From Polyangia bacterium (GTDB lineage Bacteria; Myxococcota_A; Polyangia; Nannocystales; Nannocystaceae), in contig JAUHWG010000009.1 of NCBI GenBank assembly GCA_030424595.1, positions 62,001 to 126,000 of the forward strand: a stretch of DNA of 64,000 nucleotides. Reading direction: 5' to 3'. The translations under genes were made by a program, and so were the position numbers. The notes below the pieces were generated by a model, which saw nothing but the letters and a program-made list of their open reading frames with translations, was not told the DNA's origin and searched no databases. Each line of letters starts with the position of its first letter. Position 1 is the first letter of the stretch. Below, piece by piece: positions 56,153 to 64,000 of this stretch.

Positions 56153-58030
56153 ATGACGCGCACTCCTCCCCCACACGCACAGCCCGCGCGCCGCCCGGTC
56201 GCTCTCCCTGTGGCCCTCGCGTCGGCGCTCTGCGCTGCGCTCGGGTGCGGTGACGATGGCCCCGGCGGGCCAGACCCAGGGATCGCCGTCGACGACTTCT
56301 ACGTGGCGGTCCAGGGGCGCTCGCTGACGGTCGAGATCGGCGAGGGGGTGCTCGCGAACGACGGCGAGGGCGCTGGCGGCGTCGACTCCTTTCATCGCCT
56401 CTCGAGCAAGCTCGGCGCCGTCGCGCTCCTCACCGACGGCTCCTTCACCTACGCGCCGATCGCTGGCTTCTGGGGGCGCGACACCTTCTCGTACACCGTC
56501 GTCGACCCAGCAGGTCTGGAGAGCGAGGCCGAGGTCCACATCATGGTCCTGCCTGTGCCCCTGCGGCTCGCCGAGATCCCGGAGAGCGCGGCCGGCTTCG
56601 TCCTCGACGGTGGTGGCCCTGGGGACAGGCTCAGCGCGGTGCTCGCTGGCCTCGGGGACATCAACGGCGACGGGCTCGACGATCTCCTGATCGGCGCCCC
56701 CGGGGTGGACCAGGGGAGGATCGACAACGGGCGGGCCTACGTCGCCCTCGGCCACGAGGACCCGGAGGACCTGTCGAACGAGGCGCTCGGCGGCGGCGAG
56801 CTCGGCTTTGTCATCGACGGTCAGGGCGACGGCGATCGGGCGGCGAGCGCCGCCGCAGGGGCCGGCGACGTCAACGGCGACGGCTTCGGCGACTTCGTCG
56901 TCTGCGGGCCGTGGGCCGACACCGCAGGCGGCGAGGAGAGCGGGCGCTGCTACGTCATCTTCGGCCGGGCGGAGTTCGCCGCGAACCTCAGCCTCGGGGC
57001 GCTCGTCGGCGGCGACGGAGGTTTTGTCATCAACGGCGGGGCGGCGGCGGGGCGGGCCGGGATCTCGGTCGCCGGCGGCGGTGATGTCAACGGCGACGGG
57101 CTCGACGATCTGATCATCGGCGGGCCGAGCTTCGCCGAGCTCGAGCTCGATCGGGGCCGGGCGTGGGTCGTCTACGGGCGCACCGGCGGCGCACCGGTCG
57201 AGCTCTCGGAGATCGCCGCGGGGCAGGGTGGCTTCGCGATCGACGGGCTCTCCGCCTTCGGCTGGGCGGGCGCCGCGGTGGCGATGGCGGGGGATCTCAA
57301 CGGCGACGGGCTGGGCGATGTGCTGGTGGGGGCTCCCTTCGCCAGCGTCGGCGACGCGGACTACAGCGGCCAGGCCTATGTCGTCTACGGCGGTGGGGAC
57401 GGCACGATCGACCTGCTCTATCAGATCGCCGACGGCCGGGCGCGCCACTTCGGCCGGGCGCTCGCGGGGGTCGGCGACGTCAACGGCGATGGCCTGGGTG
57501 ACATCGCTATCGGCGCGCCCGAGGCGAAGGCGAGCAAGCTCTACCGCGAGGGCGAGGTGTACGTGCTCTTCGGCGACGGGGTCTCGACCGGGAGCCTCGA
57601 CGCGGGGCTCCTCGTCGACGAGGGGCGCGGCCTTCGGATCACGGGGGAGCCCCAGCTCTACGGCCTCGCCGGTCTGACGATCGCCGGCGCTGGCGATCTC
57701 GACGGAGACGGGCTCACGGAGCTGCTGATCGCCGCCCCAGACGCTGACGTCGGCGCCCAGGCGAGCGCCGGTCGGATCTATGTCGTCTTCGGTCGGAGCG
57801 AAGGCGGGGAGATCGAGCTCGGAGAGATCGCCGCGGGGATCGGCGGCTTTGTCCTCGACGGAGAGGCTGAGGGCGCGCGGACCGGCGTCAGCGCGGCCGC
57901 GATCGGCGACTTCGACGGCGATCGGATCGTCGACCTCGCGGTCGGATCGACCGCCCTCGATCGGGCAGGTCCCGACTCGGGGCGGGCGTACGTGATCCTC
58001 GGCTTCGGCGCGACGATCCCCGAAGAATAG
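56153..58030 (+). CDS. FG-GAP (integrin alpha-like) repeat lipoprotein
   Basis: A 625-aa surface protein (lipobox LCAALGC, Cys at about 32). Residues about 43-130 resemble a bacterial Ig-like or cadherin-like domain (LTDGSFTYAPIAGFWGRDTFSYTVVD is split across two strands). The rest is seven FG-GAP blades, each with a DxNGDGxxD calcium-loop such as GDINGDGLDDLLIGAP, GDVNGDGFGDFVVCGP, GDLNGDGLGDVLVGAP and GDFDGDRIVDLAVGS. These form a seven-bladed propeller that binds proteins or surfaces, with calcium. The gene follows the PLD-like gene. An adhesion role is likely but not shown. Confidence 0.85.
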   Translation: MTRTPPPHAQPARRPVALPVALASALCAALGCGDDGPGGPDPGIAVDDFYVAVQGRSLTVEIGEGVLANDGEGAGGVDSFHRLSSKLGAVALLTDGSFTYAPIAGFWGRDTFSYTVVDPAGLESEAEVHIMVLPVPLRLAEIPESAAGFVLDGGGPGDRLSAVLAGLGDINGDGLDDLLIGAPGVDQGRIDNGRAYVALGHEDPEDLSNEALGGGELGFVIDGQGDGDRAASAAAGAGDVNGDGFGDFVVCGPWADTAGGEESGRCYVIFGRAEFAANLSLGALVGGDGGFVINGGAAAGRAGISVAGGGDVNGDGLDDLIIGGPSFAELELDRGRAWVVYGRTGGAPVELSEIAAGQGGFAIDGLSAFGWAGAAVAMAGDLNGDGLGDVLVGAPFASVGDADYSGQAYVVYGGGDGTIDLLYQIADGRARHFGRALAGVGDVNGDGLGDIAIGAPEAKASKLYREGEVYVLFGDGVSTGSLDAGLLVDEGRGLRITGEPQLYGLAGLTIAGAGDLDGDGLTELLIAAPDADVGAQASAGRIYVVFGRSEGGEIELGEIAAGIGGFVLDGEAEGARTGVSAAAIGDFDGDRIVDLAVGSTALDRAGPDSGRAYVILGFGATIPEE

Positions 58031-58088
58031 GGGGTCGCGGGCCCGGGCGTAGGCCGCGGTTCCGCGAGGTCGGGCCTCCGCGAACCCT

Positions 58089-59702
58089 CTACCCCTCGGC
58101 GAGCTCGTCGAACCAAGCGGAGCTGCCGAGCATGCTCCGGCTGATCGAGGCGGCGACGCGGAGACCGTCGACCGCCGCCGAGACGATCCCGCCGGCGTAG
58201 CCCGCACCCTCGCCGCTCGGATAGAGCCCCGGGGTCCGGGTCGCCGCGAGGGTCTCGCGATCGCGGGGGATCCTCACCGGCGAGCTGGTCCGGCTCTCGA
58301 CACCGACGGCGACGGCCTGGTCGCTGACAAAGCCGGGCATCTTCCGGCCCAGGCTGAGGAGCGCCCGCTGGAGGCGCGGGCCGAGCTCCTCGCCCAGGAG
58401 CTGATCGACGCGGGCAGGAGCTGCGCCGCGGTGGTAGCTGGTGGCCGGCAGCGAGCGGTCGAGCTCCCCTGCGGCGAGGGCCCGCAGGGTCTGCCCAGGG
58501 GCGACAAAGCGGCCGCCGCCGGCCGCGAAGGCGCGGGCCTCGAGCGCTGCCTGATAGGCCAGCCCCGCCAGCGGATCGTCGGGGTTGAGACCCGCGCCGC
58601 GGAGGGTCTCGGCGTTGATCTCGGTGACGAGGCCGCTGTTGGCGAAGCGCCCGCGATGGTGGTGCGGGCTCATGCCGTTGACGACCTGCATCCCGGGCTC
58701 GGTGGCGGCGGGGACGATCGTCCCGCCCGGGCACATGCAGAAGGAGAAGACCGCCTCGCCGCCGCCGCGTGGCCGCTCGACCAGGCGGTAGTAGGCGGCG
58801 CCGAGGGCCGCGTGTCCGGCCAGCTCGCCGAACTGGATCCGGTCGACGATCTCCTGCGGGTGCTCGATCCGGACCCCCATCGCGAAGGGCTTGAAGGCGA
58901 GCTCGACCCCGGCGGCGGCGAGCCAGCGGAAGACGTCGCGGGCGGAGTGGCCGGGGGCGAGGACGACCGCCTCGGCGTCGATCCGCTGGCCGTCGGCGAG
59001 GACGACCCCGGCGACGGATCCCTCATGGAGGCGGAGGCCGTCGACCCGGGCGCCGAAGCGGAGCTCGATCCCGGCGCTGGCGAGGTGCTCGCGCATCGCC
59101 GTGATCACCTTCGGCAGGCGGTTGGTGCCGATGTGGGGCCGGGCGTCGACGAGGATCTCCGGCGGCGCTCCGTAGGCGGCGAGCGCCTCGAGGATCGCCC
59201 GCACCGGGCCCCGCTTGGTCGCCCGGGTGTAGAGCTTGCCGTCCGAAAAAGTCCCCGCGCCCCCCTCGCCGTAGCAGTAGTTGCTCTCTGGGTTGAGCTC
59301 GCCGCGCTGGCTGAGCGCGGCGAGATCGCGGCGACGGGGCCGGATCGCCTGGCCGCGCTCGAGGATCAGCGCCGGGATCCCGGCGAGCGCGAGGCCCCAG
59401 GCGGCGAAGAGCCCCGCCGGTCCTGCGCCTACGACGATGACCCGCGGGGCTCGGCCACGGCCGCCGCGGAGGGGGCGGGGCTGCGGAGCGATGGTCTCGG
59501 GGCGCTCGCCGAGGAGGGCGACCTCGAGGTGGAGGCGGACTCGGCCGCGGCGGGCGTCGACCGATCGGCGACGGATCTCCAGGCTCGTGACGTCGGCGAG
59601 GGGGACCTTACCCCGCCGGGCGCAGTGGCGGCGGAGCGCCTCCTCATCGAGCGCGAGGTCGGGGTGGACGTCGACCTCGACGAGCGCCAGCGGGGTGTTC
59701 AT
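58089..59702 (-). CDS. FAD-dependent oxidoreductase (COG2509-like)
   Basis: A 537-aa flavoprotein of the COG2509 family (uncharacterised FAD-dependent dehydrogenases). The Rossmann motif is VIVVGAGPAGLFAAWGLAL (about 88-106), followed by GELNPESNYCYGEGGAGTFSDGKLYTR, which is split in this description but characteristic of the family. SFCMCPGGTIVPA and FANSGLVTEIN lie in the middle, and GLYPSGEGAGYAGGIVSAAVDG closes the C-terminal FAD contact. The first 85 residues form a separate small domain. The family has no established reaction. Convergent with the FG-GAP gene; the palindrome at 59724 lies just upstream of its start. Confidence 0.85.
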   Translation of the reverse strand: MNTPLALVEVDVHPDLALDEEALRRHCARRGKVPLADVTSLEIRRRSVDARRGRVRLHLEVALLGERPETIAPQPRPLRGGRGRAPRVIVVGAGPAGLFAAWGLALAGIPALILERGQAIRPRRRDLAALSQRGELNPESNYCYGEGGAGTFSDGKLYTRATKRGPVRAILEALAAYGAPPEILVDARPHIGTNRLPKVITAMREHLASAGIELRFGARVDGLRLHEGSVAGVVLADGQRIDAEAVVLAPGHSARDVFRWLAAAGVELAFKPFAMGVRIEHPQEIVDRIQFGELAGHAALGAAYYRLVERPRGGGEAVFSFCMCPGGTIVPAATEPGMQVVNGMSPHHHRGRFANSGLVTEINAETLRGAGLNPDDPLAGLAYQAALEARAFAAGGGRFVAPGQTLRALAAGELDRSLPATSYHRGAAPARVDQLLGEELGPRLQRALLSLGRKMPGFVSDQAVAVGVESRTSSPVRIPRDRETLAATRTPGLYPSGEGAGYAGGIVSAAVDGLRVAASISRSMLGSSAWFDELAEG

Positions 59703-59723
59703 CGCCCTCTTGTACCCGCTGTC

Positions 59724-59751
59724 GGCCCATGCGCGTAGATGCGCATGGGCC
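59724..59751. promoter_or_regulatory. Perfect 11-bp inverted repeat between genes
   Basis: GGCCCATGCGC, loop GTAGAT, GCGCATGGGCC. It is placed between the stop codon of the M28 peptidase and the start codon of the FAD oxidoreductase, both on the minus strand. It could be a terminator hairpin without a T run, or an operator for the downstream gene. Confidence 0.55.
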
Positions 59752-59762
59752 GCACGCCGTGC

Positions 59763-61799
59763 CTACTCGGCAGCCGCGGGGGCCTGGGCGTCGGTCGTCG
59801 CCTTCGCGGTGACCGGTCGTTTCTTCACCCGCTTCACCACCGTCTCGGGGTTGCTCCCCGGGAGACCGTTGGAGAAGCCGTCGCCGAAGGCCGGCTTCTG
59901 GTAGGGGACCGCGAGCCCCTCGGCGAGCGCGAGGCCGACGTCGGCGACGAGATCGCCGATCGACTGCATGCCCTCGACGTTGATCTTGTCGGCGTGGTCG
60001 CCGGGGCGGTGGTAGTCGGCGTGGGTCCCGGTGAAGAAGAAGAGCACCGGGATCGCCTTGCGGTAGAAGCTCGCGTGGTCGGAGCGGGTGGCGACGCTGG
60101 CCTCGTAGAGGACGCTCATCCCCTTGGCGCCGATCTCCTCGAGCAGGGGCATCCAGGCGTCGCTGGAGCCGATCCCGCCGATCGCGAGGCCGCGCGGTCC
60201 GAGGCGACCGACCATGTCGAGGTTGATCATCGCCTTGACCTTGGCGTGGTCGAAGGGGGCGACCTCGGCGAGGGCCTCCGAGCCGAGGAGGCCGAGCTCC
60301 TCGCCGGCGAAGTGGGCGAAGATCAGGGTCCGCCGCGGCCGCTCGCCGCCTTCCGCCCGCTCGGCGAAGGCGCGGGCGAGCTCCAGGATCATCGCCGTGC
60401 CGCTGGCGTTGTCGTCGGCGCCGTTGCAGATCTCGTCGCGGACCCCGTCGCCGTCGGTCGAGGCCGAGCAGTCGCCGGTGCCATCGTCGGCGCCGATATG
60501 ATCGTAGTGGGCGCCGAAGATCACGAGCTCGTCGGCGAGGTCGGTGCCGGGGATCGTCGCGAGGACGTTGGGGACCTGGGTCGAGATCGTCTCGAGGTCG
60601 GTGGTCAGCTCGAGCGTGGCGCTGATCGGCCGCGACTTGGGCACGAGCTCGCGGTCGATCGACGCCTGCACCCCAGAGATCTTCTGCGAGCCGACCCGGA
60701 GGTACTTGTCGGCGTCGCGCCACTTCATCTGGATCACGGGGATCCCGAGGGGCTCGTCGCTGGCGAGGCGGGTCCTGCCGAGCTCCTGGAAGGCGTCGGC
60801 CGTGCGATCGTCGCGGTCGACGAAGGATCGCGGCCCGCGGACGACGACCGCGCCGACGGCCCCGGCCTCGATCACCCGGTCGAGCTTGGCCCGCAGCTGG
60901 CCCGCGCGCATGTCGAAGCGCGGCCCCTTGAGCTTGGCCGCCTCGCGCATGAGGGTCCCGGCGAAGGACGAGAGGTCGAGCTCTAGGGTCAAGGGGTCCT
61001 CGGGCAGGGGCCAGAGGTCGTCGAAGTTGGCCTTGGCCATGAAGGGCTTGACGAGGGCGATGAGGCGACCGCGGGTCTCGCGGTGGAGGTCGCGGATCCC
61101 CGCGACGTCGCCGGCCTCGCGCAGGCCCTTGAACGCCGCAGAGAACTCCCCCTGCGCCTCCTGGAGGCGGCCGAAGAGGGAGCGGAGGTTCGGCCGGTTG
61201 GGCGACTCTAAGAGGATCAGGGCGATCTTCCCCTTGAGGTCGACATCGGCGAGATCGTCGTAGGCGGGGGAGGCGGGGGGACCGTCGGGATCGTCCCCGG
61301 GGATCGCCTCGGCCTTGGCCGCGTAGCCGACGAAGACCACGGGGGCGACGACCGAGCCGGAGCCGCTCAGGGCGACCGGCTGGAAGATCTCGGGGTCGAG
61401 GCCGCGCTGAGCGCCACCGCGGACGATCGCCAGCCGGGAGGGAGACTTCTCCTGGACCCCGGTGATCATCGGGAAGGGCACGGAGTAGTCCTCGCCGAGC
61501 TTGTCCAGGCCGAGCTGCCCATAGCGGGCGCCGATCCACTGGGCGCTGACCTCGAGCTCGGGGCTCAGCGTGTAGCGTCCGCGGAGCTCGTCGTCGGCGA
61601 GGTGTTGGATGTCCGCCTGCATCCGCTGGGCGTCGACCTTCAGCCCCTGGGCCGCGGGTCCGTCGCCATCGGCCTCGGCGACCGCGGGGTCCGGCGGGCT
61701 GGGATCCTGGCTGGGTCGGCAGGCGACGAGCGTGACAAGGGTGCACGCGGCGACGAGGCGCCACGAGCAACGGTCGTGATGGGGTCTCAAGGTGGGCAT
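59763..61799 (-). CDS. Secreted M28-family zinc metallopeptidase (lipoprotein)
   Basis: A 678-aa exported peptidase. The signal peptide has a lipobox (ACTLVTLVAC, Cys at about 27). A PA-like insertion lies before the catalytic domain. M28 zinc ligands are visible in order: FGAHYDHIG (His), NGADDNASGT (Asp), AGEELGLLGS (Glu general base and Glu ligand), NLDMVGR (Asp), and THADYHRPGDHADKI (His). The start ATG at 61799 has AGGAG 7 bases upstream. These are aminopeptidases or related exopeptidases. The basic tail RVKKRPVTAK at the C-terminus is not typical. The FAD oxidoreductase follows about 60 bases downstream. Confidence 0.9.
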   Translation of the reverse strand: MPTLRPHHDRCSWRLVAACTLVTLVACRPSQDPSPPDPAVAEADGDGPAAQGLKVDAQRMQADIQHLADDELRGRYTLSPELEVSAQWIGARYGQLGLDKLGEDYSVPFPMITGVQEKSPSRLAIVRGGAQRGLDPEIFQPVALSGSGSVVAPVVFVGYAAKAEAIPGDDPDGPPASPAYDDLADVDLKGKIALILLESPNRPNLRSLFGRLQEAQGEFSAAFKGLREAGDVAGIRDLHRETRGRLIALVKPFMAKANFDDLWPLPEDPLTLELDLSSFAGTLMREAAKLKGPRFDMRAGQLRAKLDRVIEAGAVGAVVVRGPRSFVDRDDRTADAFQELGRTRLASDEPLGIPVIQMKWRDADKYLRVGSQKISGVQASIDRELVPKSRPISATLELTTDLETISTQVPNVLATIPGTDLADELVIFGAHYDHIGADDGTGDCSASTDGDGVRDEICNGADDNASGTAMILELARAFAERAEGGERPRRTLIFAHFAGEELGLLGSEALAEVAPFDHAKVKAMINLDMVGRLGPRGLAIGGIGSSDAWMPLLEEIGAKGMSVLYEASVATRSDHASFYRKAIPVLFFFTGTHADYHRPGDHADKINVEGMQSIGDLVADVGLALAEGLAVPYQKPAFGDGFSNGLPGSNPETVVKRVKKRPVTAKATTDAQAPAAAE

Positions 61800-61950
61800 C
61801 GTCGCACTCCTGGGGCTTGTATCAGAAGATCTCGGGGTGCCGCTCGAGGAGGGGCCCCGGCGGCGGTCGCTCGGCCTGGGGCGCGCGCACGGGCGGTCAG
61901 AGCATAGGTGTCGCTTTCCCGCGGACCCCACGGCGCCCGCGCGGCCTGGC

Positions 61951-62000
61951 GCCGATCTGCGCCGATCTGCGCCGATCTGCGCCGATCTGCGCCGATCTGC
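61951..62000. repeat. 10-bp tandem repeat array
   Basis: Five perfect GCCGATCTGC units. It lies in the 544-base gap 61800-62343, which has no gene but holds the promoter and hairpin listed next. Confidence 0.9.
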
Positions 62001-62186
62001 GCAGTGGTGCACGCCGCCCCTCTTTGTCCTAGGCCTTTGCCCTGAGACCCCGGTAGATCGCGGCTGGCTTCCCGCTGAGGGCATAAGTCCGCGAAGCGCG
62101 CGTGTGTTGACTCTCAGGCCCGCGAGGGAGGGCATCGGCGGTGGGAAATCGCCGCAGAGGCCCCGGAGCAAACCCCGCACGCCTTG

Positions 62187-62215
62187 TTGACGCCCTCTGG
62201 CAACTCGCGTAACGT
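62187..62215 (+). promoter_or_regulatory. Sigma-70-like promoter of the vWA gene
   Basis: TTGACG (62187-62192), exactly 17 bases, TAACGT (62210-62215). Expected start near 62222, which leaves a leader of about 120 bases. Confidence 0.65.
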
Positions 62216-62221
62216 CGCACA

Positions 62222-62249
62222 ACCTTAGGGTCAGCGTGACCCATAAGGT
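62222..62249 (+). promoter_or_regulatory. Hairpin at the 5' end of the vWA leader
   Basis: ACCTTAGGGTCA, loop GCG, TGACCCATAAGGT: a 12-bp stem with one bulged base. It begins at the predicted transcription start, so it could stabilise the mRNA or be an operator. Confidence 0.5.
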
Positions 62250-62343
62250 AGAGAGCAGAGCTATCGGAAAGCGTCGTGGGGACCGACCACCGTGCTCTCG
62301 TCGCATTGCGAGAATTTCAACTAGTCACGAGGATTACTGAGCG

Positions 62344-64000
62344 ATGAAGCGTCTCAATTTGATTGGATCATGGAAGCGTATTGGACTCCAGGCTGGCCTT
62401 CTCGGCGGTCTTGGCCTTGCCTTTGTCGGCGGTGCTGAGCAGCCCGTACAGGCGGAGATGGACGAGTGTCCGATGGAGGGTGAGTGCACCTTCCTGAAGC
62501 CGAACTTTATGATCATCATGGACTACTCGACGTCCATGAATAACGACTTCGGCGGCGGTCAGACTCGCTGGGAGGCGGCGGAGGACGCGGTCAAGAACCT
62601 CGCGACCACCAAGTTCAACAACGAGAACCTCCACCTCGGCCTGATGCGCTTCGGTCACGACCCGAGCGGCAACGCCGGGACGACGATCCCGATGGACACG
62701 TCGAACCCGCCGATCACCGACGGTCAGGCGCTCGACGTCAACTGGTACGACGTCGACGGCAACAACAAGGACTTCTATCCTTGTAATGGCGACGCGCTGG
62801 TCCAGGCCCTCGACAACAACATCCCGGCGCCGATCGACGGTCAGCTCACCGGTATCGGCACCTGGACCAAGGGCGCCCTCGACTACGCGAGCGGCCTCAT
62901 CGCCCAGTCCAAGGCGGATCACCCCGGCGACGGCGGCGAGCGCTTCTACGCGAACATGGTCCTCACCGACGGTGTTTGGACCGGCCAAAACGGCACCACG
63001 CCGCTCTCGCCCGCCAACCAGAACCCGGCGCTCACCGCCGCGGATCTCTTCGACAACCAGGCGATCCCGACCTACGTCGTCTTCTTCGGCGATAAGAACG
63101 ACAACGACGCGTCGATGGCCGCGGCCGAGCTGGCGACCGCCGGCGGCACCACCTCCATCAACGCCGAGAACGCGATGCAGCTCGAGCAGGCTGTGAAGGA
63201 CGTCGTCCAGGACATCAAGGACAACGTCGTCCAGCCGCAGTGCGCTCCGGGCCTCCCCCGCATGATGATCCTCCTCGACGCCTCGTCGTCGATGCTGAAC
63301 GTCAACGGCGGCATGATGGCCGGCGGCGAGGGGACCACCGGCTGGGACAAGGCGCGCGACGCTCTCTCCGGCGCCGACTCGATCTTCGACATCCCGGTCA
63401 ACATGGACCAGCAGGCGGCGGAGGACCTCGTCCACCTCGGCCTCGCGGTCTTCGGCCACAACCAGCCGGCTCCCGGCGAGCAGAAGATCCTGGTCGACTA
63501 CGGTCCCTGTCACAAGGACAACTTCGACTGGGCCCTCGATCCCAACACCTCCTGCGGCGTCGGCTGCAACGACCCGTGGGGCGGCCCGCCGATCGACTGG
63601 ACCTTCCTCGACGGCCAGGCGGACAAGATGCCGCCCTTCGACGACCCGACCTTCTCGCACATGCCGAAGTGTCTGGGCGCCACCTTCTGCTCCGGCTCGG
63701 GCACCTACACCCACCTCGGCCTGCAGCTGGTCAAGAACAACCAGATCGCCTACGACGCCTTCGCGTCGGATCCGAACAACAACCCGCCCTTCCCGACCAA
63801 TCAGGACACGGTCTACGTCAACATCCTGATCACGGACGGTCAGTACAACGGCTACTCGACGGACGCCCAGGTTAAGGGCGAGCTCGAGACCATGTACAAC
63901 AGCGGGATCACGACCTACGTCATCGGCTTCGGCGACGGCGTCGACAGCCCGGCGGCGATCGCCCAGCTGCAGAACATGGCGAGCTGGGGCTCCGCTGGCG
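62344..64000 (+). CDS. Secreted protein with two von Willebrand A domains (truncated by window edge)
   Basis: An exported protein, at least 552 aa, open to the right edge. The signal peptide has a hydrophobic core (LQAGLLGGLGLAFVGGA). The first vWA domain starts FMIIMDYSTSMNND (MIDAS DxSxS, about 59-72) and includes MVLTDGVWTG and TYVVFFGDKND. The second starts MMILLDASSSMLNVNGGM (about 307) and includes VNILITDGQYNGYS and TYVIGFGDGVD. Several Cys pairs (CGVGC, KCLGATFC) fit disulfides outside the cell. The ATG has GAGG about 11 bases upstream. Metal-dependent adhesion or surface assembly is likely; whether a MYXO-CTERM tail lies beyond the edge cannot be seen. Confidence 0.85.
   Translation, partial: MKRLNLIGSWKRIGLQAGLLGGLGLAFVGGAEQPVQAEMDECPMEGECTFLKPNFMIIMDYSTSMNNDFGGGQTRWEAAEDAVKNLATTKFNNENLHLGLMRFGHDPSGNAGTTIPMDTSNPPITDGQALDVNWYDVDGNNKDFYPCNGDALVQALDNNIPAPIDGQLTGIGTWTKGALDYASGLIAQSKADHPGDGGERFYANMVLTDGVWTGQNGTTPLSPANQNPALTAADLFDNQAIPTYVVFFGDKNDNDASMAAAELATAGGTTSINAENAMQLEQAVKDVVQDIKDNVVQPQCAPGLPRMMILLDASSSMLNVNGGMMAGGEGTTGWDKARDALSGADSIFDIPVNMDQQAAEDLVHLGLAVFGHNQPAPGEQKILVDYGPCHKDNFDWALDPNTSCGVGCNDPWGGPPIDWTFLDGQADKMPPFDDPTFSHMPKCLGATFCSGSGTYTHLGLQLVKNNQIAYDAFASDPNNNPPFPTNQDTVYVNILITDGQYNGYSTDAQVKGELETMYNSGITTYVIGFGDGVDSPAAIAQLQNMASWGSAG

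Noticed and set aside
55202..58207. A 1001-aa minus-strand open frame opposite the PLD-like and FG-GAP genes
   Set aside because: Shadow frame: low-complexity, no motif, while both sense genes have strong family features.

Overview
The window is G+C-rich, densely coded bacterial chromosome, most likely from a myxobacterium (Myxococcota, perhaps the Nannocystis/Plesiocystis/Enhygromyxa side). The clues are a MYXO-CTERM sorting tail, several Hanks-type Ser/Thr kinases with membrane anchors, and many secreted lipoproteins with Thr/Ser/Gly linkers. The taxonomic call is inference: there is no rRNA, tRNA, CRISPR array, complete insertion sequence, prophage or replication origin that I can see.

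Layout. 1-9.6 kb (minus strand): a truncated Ser/Thr kinase, an RsmC/RlmG-like methyltransferase, a MYXO-CTERM protein with a strong terminator, an MscS channel, a hemE-thioredoxin-like pair, moaB and a lipoprotein. 9.7-14.5 kb (plus): two tandem paralogous lipoproteins, then aroA overlapping a TrmA/RlmD-type RNA methyltransferase. 14.5-18.6 kb: a HAD phosphatase facing boxC-boxB (aerobic benzoyl-CoA ring opening, without boxA). 18.8-26 kb: small secreted proteins, a two-gene membrane unit, a solitary Abi_2/HEPN abortive-infection gene, and a propeller protein.

26.0-31.9 kb is a six-gene cluster: two amphi-Trp proteins, a PhoU-phosphotransferase fusion, an ATP-grasp ligase, HprK-related kinase B and a CofD-like protein. 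This is the gene set known only by family names as the GAK system; its chemistry is not established. It is followed by a class III nucleotide cyclase and a kinase carrying a cyclic-nucleotide-binding domain, which together look like a signalling pair. 35.3-39.1 kb is another receptor-like kinase overlapping a large secreted protein.

39.6-47.5 kb holds molybdenum enzymes: a sulfite-oxidase-family protein, and a three-gene enzyme whose FAD subunit has the extra [4Fe-4S] loop typical of 4-hydroxybenzoyl-CoA reductase (order as in hcrCAB). With boxCB this suggests CoA-dependent aromatic degradation. 48-58 kb: a secreted DUF2252 lipoprotein with a porin-like partner, a lamin-tail lipoprotein, a DUF899 pseudogene, a diheme cytochrome-DM13 fusion, a PLD-like protein and an FG-GAP lipoprotein. 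58-64 kb: an FAD oxidoreductase, a secreted M28 peptidase, and a two-vWA secreted protein cut by the right edge.

Non-coding structure is unusually rich. A family of short palindromic elements ending in CTAG abuts TAG stop codons of at least four genes. Two of these copies continue into 10-12 bp tandem arrays that swallow the stop codon. There is also a 149-bp palindrome at 47.7 kb, several intergenic minisatellites of 10-15 bp period, and a repeated pattern of -10-like hexamers 6-9 bases before start codons that suggests leaderless mRNAs.
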